Positions 40,419 through 43,988 of a stretch of 43,988 nt of DNA are shown here, one piece after another. Origin of the DNA: Halorientalis pallida (GTDB lineage Archaea > Halobacteriota > Halobacteria > Halobacteriales > Haloarculaceae); NCBI RefSeq assembly GCF_004118325.1, contig NZ_RDFA01000011.1, positions 1 to 43,988 of the forward strand, written 5' to 3'. Every line of letters starts with the position of its first letter. Position 1 is the first letter of the stretch. Made by a program: the position numbers and the translations under genes. The notes under the pieces are model-generated. The model was not told the origin of the DNA. It made no database searches and was given only the letters and a program-made list of their open reading frames with translations.

Positions 40419-40850
40419 TCAGTCCGCCGGATCGGGTTCGACTTCCAGCAGTTTGCAGGCGTCGTTCTCGGGGTCGAAGCAGTCCGGACACTGCGGGGCC
40501 CGGTCGATGATGGTGTCGAGTCGGTCGGCGACGGTCTCGTCGATGACCGGTTCGAGTTGTTTGGCTTCGGCGCGAAACTCGTCGACTTCGAGGACTTCCA
40601 GCAGGAAGCGCTCGATGATACAGTAGGTCTGGAGCGCGTCCCGGGCGCGGACGATGCCCTCGTCGGTGAGGGTGACGCCCTTGTACTTCTCGTGTTCGAG
40701 GAGTTCGCGGTCCTCGAGTTTGCCGATCATCTCGTTGGCGCTCGCGGGGCTCACGTCGAGCATGTCGGCGACGCGGCCGGTCGAGGCCGGGCCGTCTTCC
40801 GCCTGCTGGACGAGGTAGATCGCCTTGAGATACTGGTCGGACGTGTTCAC
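40419..40850 (-). CDS. DtxR-family transcriptional regulator with altered metal motif
   Basis: A 143-residue DtxR/MntR-like regulator. A winged helix-turn-helix fills residues 1-70 (QYLKAIYLVQQAED, STGRVADMLDVSPASANEMIGKLE, YKGVTLTDEGIVRAR), followed by the dimerisation helices. The normal metal motif (Cys/His-x-x-Glu-His) reads Lys97-Gln-Leu-Glu100-Pro101 here, so two ligands are replaced. A C-terminal tail holds CPDC and Cys132, a possible separate metal site. There is no SH3-like third domain. It follows the ferritin-like gene by 31 bases; GTG 40850 has GGAGGGGG about six bases before it. Confidence 0.85.
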   Translation of the reverse strand: MNTSDQYLKAIYLVQQAEDGPASTGRVADMLDVSPASANEMIGKLEDRELLEHEKYKGVTLTDEGIVRARDALQTYCIIERFLLEVLEVDEFRAEAKQLEPVIDETVADRLDTIIDRAPQCPDCFDPENDACKLLEVEPDPAD

Positions 40851-40881
40851 GTGAGACCCCCTCCGTACGGATAGTTCCCGA

Positions 40882-41361
40882 TCATTCTCGTTTCTCCATG
40901 AGTTCCGTGACCTCTTCGACCCCTTCGGCTTCCTCCTCGCGGATAGCCGCCAGCGTCTCGATCAGGTGCTCCCGGTCGACGCTGAGTCGGGCGTCGGACT
41001 CCTCGATGGCCGCGATGAGGTCGTCGTAGAACTTGTAGGCCGTCTCCTCGTTGCACAACTGGTCGTAGAGGACGCCGTCGAAATCCGCTTCGGACTCGTA
41101 CTGGGCCTTGACCAGCCCCTTGATCTCCTCGAACGGAATCGTGTCGGCTTCGAGGTCGTCGATCAGATCTTCGAGTTGCTCGCGGTGGCCAGCCGACTCC
41201 TCGGCGGCCTCTGCGAGCAGCGCTTCCAGTTCCGGGTCGTCGACGTCCATCGTCCGGGCGTGTTCGCCCGCCCGCGCCTCCACGACCTCTTCGAGGACGA
41301 CGCCGATCTGCAGCAGTCGCGCCAGCTGGTGGTCGTTCGAGACCGGTTGCTGGACGCTCAC
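40882..41361 (-). CDS. Ferritin-like domain protein
   Basis: A 159-residue four-helix protein. VLEEVVEARAGEHARTM, LLAEAAEESAGHREQLEDLIDDLEA, CNEETAYKFYDDLIAAIEESDA and DREHLIETLAAIREEEAEG contain Glu/His residues in ExxH-like positions that suit a di-iron centre. Such haloarchaeal proteins may store iron or protect from oxidants. GTG 41361 begins a typical N-terminus SVQQPVSNDHQLARLLQIG; an upstream GTG at 41373 is possible. It is first in the operon with dtxR, suggesting metal-linked regulation. Confidence 0.8.
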   Translation of the reverse strand: MSVQQPVSNDHQLARLLQIGVVLEEVVEARAGEHARTMDVDDPELEALLAEAAEESAGHREQLEDLIDDLEADTIPFEEIKGLVKAQYESEADFDGVLYDQLCNEETAYKFYDDLIAAIEESDARLSVDREHLIETLAAIREEEAEGVEEVTELMEKRE

Positions 41362-41421
41362 GGCGACCACCACCGACGGCGTCGGCTCTGTCCCGCCTGC
41401 ATACTCCCGAGTCAGGTAGGC

Positions 41422-41440
41422 GGGAACTTAAGCCGTTCCC
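41422..41440. promoter_or_regulatory. Inverted repeat in the ferritin / DUF2332 divergent promoter region
   Basis: GGGAAC TTAAGCC GTTCCC: six-base perfect arms with a TTAAG centre, flanked by CTCCCGAG (41405-41412) and CCTCGGGA (41439-41446) as outer, looser symmetry. It lies 62-80 bases upstream of the ferritin start and 44-62 before ATG 41484. It could bind the neighbouring DtxR-like regulator, but this is conjecture. Confidence 0.4.
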
Positions 41441-41454
41441 TCGGGACCGACACC

Positions 41455-41460
41455 CCTAAG
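41455..41460 (+). promoter_or_regulatory. Possible TATA element of the DUF2332 gene
   Basis: CCTAAG, 24-29 bases before ATG 41484; weak match, but correct distance. Confidence 0.35.
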
Positions 41461-41483
41461 CGGCCGCTGTTGGACCAGCGGTC

Positions 41484-42506
41484 ATGACGCGCGCCGACGA
41501 GTTCCACGACTACACCGACTGGGCCACCGACCAGTCCCCGCTGTACGAACGGTTGAGCCGCGCCACCGCAGACGACGACGCCCTCCTCGACCTCGCCGCG
41601 ACGGCCCCGCCGAGTCAGCCCGCCCCGAACCTGCTTCTGGGTGCCGTTCACCACCTCCTCCTCTCCGGCGTCGACCACCGCCTCGCGGAGTTCTATCCCA
41701 CCGTCACCGAGAACCCCACCGACCCGACGGAGACCGATCCGGTCCCCGCCTTCGAGTCGTTCTGTCTGGATCACCGCGAGGCGATCCGTGAACGGCTCGA
41801 AACCCGGCTGGTCCAGACCAACGACGTGGGTCGCTCCGCCGTCCTCTATCCCGCTTGCTCCCGGGTCGCCGCCGCCGACGGCGGTCCCCTCGCCCTCGTC
41901 GAACTCGGAGCCAGCGCCGGGCTGAACCTGCTGTGGGCCCGATACCGCTACGAGTTCGACGACCACGTCGTCGGCGACCCGGATTCCCCGGTCCGCATCG
42001 AGACGACCATCCGGGACGGGACCCCACCGCTTCCCGACGAACCGCCGACCGTCGCAGAACGCTGGGGCGTCGATCTGAACCCGCTCGACGTGACCGACGA
42101 GAGCGACGCCCGCTGGCTCCGTGCACTGGTCCTCCCGAACCAGCACCGTCGGCACGAACGGCTGGCCGCCGCACTGGAACTGGCCGCCGACCGGCCACCG
42201 GAACTCGTCGCTGGTGACGCCGCGGACGTCCTCCCCGAACGGCTCGGAAACGCCCCGACGGACGCGACGCTCGTCGTGTTCAGCACCATCGCGCTCTATC
42301 AGTTCCCCGACGAGGCCGTGGCCGCCGTCCGGGCGGCGCTGGTCGGTGCCAGTCACGAGCGACCAGTGCACTGGCTGTCGGGCGATCCGTCGACCCCGCC
42401 GAGCGATCCGACCTACCGGCACGGCCGCTTCGAGGACGGAACGGCCGAGACCACCGGCATCGCCGAATTCGAGGCCTACGGGAACTGGCTCTCCTGGTTG
42501 GTGTGA
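41484..42506 (+). CDS. DUF2332 family protein
   Basis: A 340-residue soluble acidic protein. FHDYTDWATDQSPLYERLSR, VGRSAVLYPACSRVAAADGG and LALVELGASAGLNLLWARYRYEF match DUF2332. VELGASAGLNLL resembles a methyltransferase-like nucleotide loop, and LVVFSTIALYQFPDEA the strand after it, so a Rossmann-type methyltransferase fold is plausible, though no substrate is known. A CCGCTG/CAGCGG inverted pair lies right before the ATG. Confidence 0.85.
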   Translation: MTRADEFHDYTDWATDQSPLYERLSRATADDDALLDLAATAPPSQPAPNLLLGAVHHLLLSGVDHRLAEFYPTVTENPTDPTETDPVPAFESFCLDHREAIRERLETRLVQTNDVGRSAVLYPACSRVAAADGGPLALVELGASAGLNLLWARYRYEFDDHVVGDPDSPVRIETTIRDGTPPLPDEPPTVAERWGVDLNPLDVTDESDARWLRALVLPNQHRRHERLAAALELAADRPPELVAGDAADVLPERLGNAPTDATLVVFSTIALYQFPDEAVAAVRAALVGASHERPVHWLSGDPSTPPSDPTYRHGRFEDGTAETTGIAEFEAYGNWLSWLV

Positions 42507-42540
42507 ATTAAAAAAACGGCGTCCGCGGAACGCCAGCCCG
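42507..42540. terminator. Hairpin-type terminator between DUF2332 and sufD
   Basis: GGCGT CCGCGGA ACGCC (42518-42534) forms a stem with an inner palindrome. On the minus strand it is followed by TTTTTTT (42510-42516), the classic stem plus T-run, so it should end sufBD transcription. Confidence 0.65.
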
Positions 42541-43758
42541 CTATTCTCGGAGCCGCGTCGCGATCAGGTCTTCGAGGTCCTCGCGGAACTCGTCGACCGC
42601 GACCTCCGAGAGGACGGGCTCGAAGAAGCCCTCGACCAGCATGTTCTCGGCGACCTGTTCGGGGATCGACCGCGAGGTCATGTAGAACATGTCCTCGGCG
42701 TCGACCTGGCCGACCGTCGCGGAGTGGCTGGCCTCGGTGTCGTGGTTGTTGATGATCAGTTTCGGGGACGCGTCGGCCTCGCTCTCGTCTGAGAGCATCA
42801 GCGTGTTCTCACGCTGGTAGGAGTTGGTGTCCCAGGCCTCCCGACCCACGTCCTGCACGCCCTCGTAGACCGAGCGGGCGGTGTCGTCCAGCACACCGCG
42901 GGTCACGAGGTCGGCGGTGGTGTGTTCGGCCTCGTGCCAGACCCGCGACCCGAGGTCGAAGTGCTGGTCCTCGTGGCCGAAGAAGGCACCGACGATCTTG
43001 CTCTCGGAGCTGTCACCGAGCAGTCGCGTCTCGACGCTCGTTTTGGTCAGGCGCGACCCGATGTTCCCCTCGATCCAGTTGACCGTGGCGTACTGGTCGG
43101 TGTGGCCGCGCTTGACCTGGAAGTTGTAGGTGTCCTCGTTCAGGTTCTGGAGCGCGCCGTACTGGACGTGTGCGTTCTCGCCGGCGGCGACTTCGACGAC
43201 GCCGCTGTAGTAGCGTTCGTCCTCCTCGCTCGCGTCGTCGCCCGTCTCCTGGCGCTCGAGGATAGTCACCGACGACGACTCCTCGGCGATCACCAGGGTA
43301 TAGTTGAACAGCGCGCGACTGTTCATCCGGGTCCGGATCTTCACGTCCTCGGCGTCGACCCCGTCGGGGACGTAGACGACCGTCCCGGCCGAGAACAGCG
43401 CCGTCGACAGCGCCGTGAGGTAGTTGCGCTGGGGGTCGACGACACTCCCGAACTGCTCTTCGATCAGGTCGCCGTGTTCGGCCAGTGCCTCCGACCAGGA
43501 GAGCACGTCGACGCCGTCGGCGTCCACGCGGTCTTTCTCCTGGGCCATCTCCAGGGGGTCGACGAAGCTCTCGTAGTCGAGCGCGTCGAGATTCGTCCAC
43601 TCCCGGCCCGGCGTCTGGATGACCTCGGGCATGTCGAGGTCTTCGAGCGCGTCGAGGGCGTCGAGTCGCGTCTCCAGCAGCCACTCGGGCTCGTCCAACT
43701 GTTCGCTGATCTCCGTTACCTGCTCCTCTGTGAGGTTTGCGTGTACCTGCGTACTCAT
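42541..43758 (-). CDS. sufD: Fe-S cluster assembly protein SufD
   Basis: A 405-residue SufD. It forms a complex with SufB and SufC that builds Fe-S clusters. The beta-helix core carries the family signatures HFDLGSRVWHEAEHTTADLVTRG and LIINNHDTEASHSATVGQVD, with the C-terminal YMTSRSIPEQVAENMLVEGFFEPVL. It lies 15 bases downstream of sufB. SufB/D are the normal iron-sulfur machinery of haloarchaea. Length is typical. Confidence 0.96.
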   Translation of the reverse strand: MSTQVHANLTEEQVTEISEQLDEPEWLLETRLDALDALEDLDMPEVIQTPGREWTNLDALDYESFVDPLEMAQEKDRVDADGVDVLSWSEALAEHGDLIEEQFGSVVDPQRNYLTALSTALFSAGTVVYVPDGVDAEDVKIRTRMNSRALFNYTLVIAEESSSVTILERQETGDDASEEDERYYSGVVEVAAGENAHVQYGALQNLNEDTYNFQVKRGHTDQYATVNWIEGNIGSRLTKTSVETRLLGDSSESKIVGAFFGHEDQHFDLGSRVWHEAEHTTADLVTRGVLDDTARSVYEGVQDVGREAWDTNSYQRENTLMLSDESEADASPKLIINNHDTEASHSATVGQVDAEDMFYMTSRSIPEQVAENMLVEGFFEPVLSEVAVDEFREDLEDLIATRLRE

Positions 43759-43773
43759 TGTGGAATCCGGGGA

Positions 43774-43988
43774 TTACCCGAGCGAGCCCTCCATCTCCAG
43801 TTCGATCAGCCGGTTCAGTTCCACCGCGTACTCGATGGGCAACTCTTCGGTGATCGGCTCGATGAACCCGGCGACGATCATCTGTTTGGCGTCGTCGTCG
43901 TCCAGGCCACGCGTCTCCAGGTAGAACACGTCTTCGTCGCCGATCTTCCCGACCGTGGCCTCGTGAGCCACGTCGACCTTGTTCTCCT
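43774..43988 (-). CDS. sufB: Fe-S cluster assembly protein SufB, 3' end
   Basis: The last 70 codons or so; the frame is open at the window edge. VAHEATVGKIGDEDVFYLETRGLDDDDAKQMIVAGFIEPI and ELPIEYAVELNRLIELEMEGSLG match the SufB C-terminus. It precedes sufD with 15 bases between. The N-terminal part and sufC lie outside. Confidence 0.95.
   Translation of the reverse strand, partial: ENKVDVAHEATVGKIGDEDVFYLETRGLDDDDAKQMIVAGFIEPITEELPIEYAVELNRLIELEMEGSLG

Overview
The window looks like chromosomal DNA of a halophilic archaeon (class Halobacteria). Base composition is GC-rich, the proteins are acidic, most genes start 25-30 bases after an A/T-rich TATA box (leaderless transcripts), and archaea-only genes are present (L44e, S27e, aIF2-alpha, Nop10, PAC2-type chaperone, archaeal type IV pilins, intron-containing tRNA-Gln). 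A Haloarcula-like lineage is possible but not proven from sequence alone.

Layout. 1-2514: end of a respiratory oxidase cluster (partial coxA, two small membrane proteins, a halocyanin). 2524-8582: single metabolic genes: SRPBCC protein, FAD-only oxidoreductase, PEBP protein, SCP2 protein, coaBC, a short molybdopterin-domain protein, an SDR and a lipoprotein. 8652-16731: a nine-gene Mrp-type Na+/H+ antiporter operon on the minus strand (E, F, G, DUF4040/MbhDE-like, B, C and three large antiporter subunits), most genes overlapping or abutting. 17225-19746: a tandem array of four type IV pilin genes. Three of them have almost identical ends, variable middles and a shared promoter module. They are followed by a secreted protein and a GT-C-like membrane protein. 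22234-24404: hpt, a small membrane protein, an EEP-family phosphatase/nuclease and a small unknown gene. 24420-24805: initiator tRNA-Met with repeated tRNA-3'-end fragments downstream. 24875-28636: a glycosylation-type locus (GtrA, GT2, YYY membrane protein). 28633-31926: translation/RNA genes (rpl44e, rps27e, aIF2-alpha, nop10), a PAC2 chaperone and a membrane-anchored J-domain protein. 31963-39339: mixed housekeeping genes, including a threonine-synthase-like protein without the PLP lysine, next to a LysE-type exporter. 39438-40357: intron-containing tRNA-Gln and an AT-richer HNH nuclease, probably acquired. 40419-43988: DtxR-like regulator with a ferritin-like protein, a DUF2332 protein, sufD and the end of sufB.

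The strongest leads are the pilin array (constant ends, variable core, fixed promoter box), the lysine-less threonine-synthase homologue, the tRNA-iMet-derived repeats, a predicted leaderless upstream ORF overlapping coaBC, and a DtxR homologue with a changed metal motif. I saw no CRISPR array, rRNA, complete insertion sequence or integrase.
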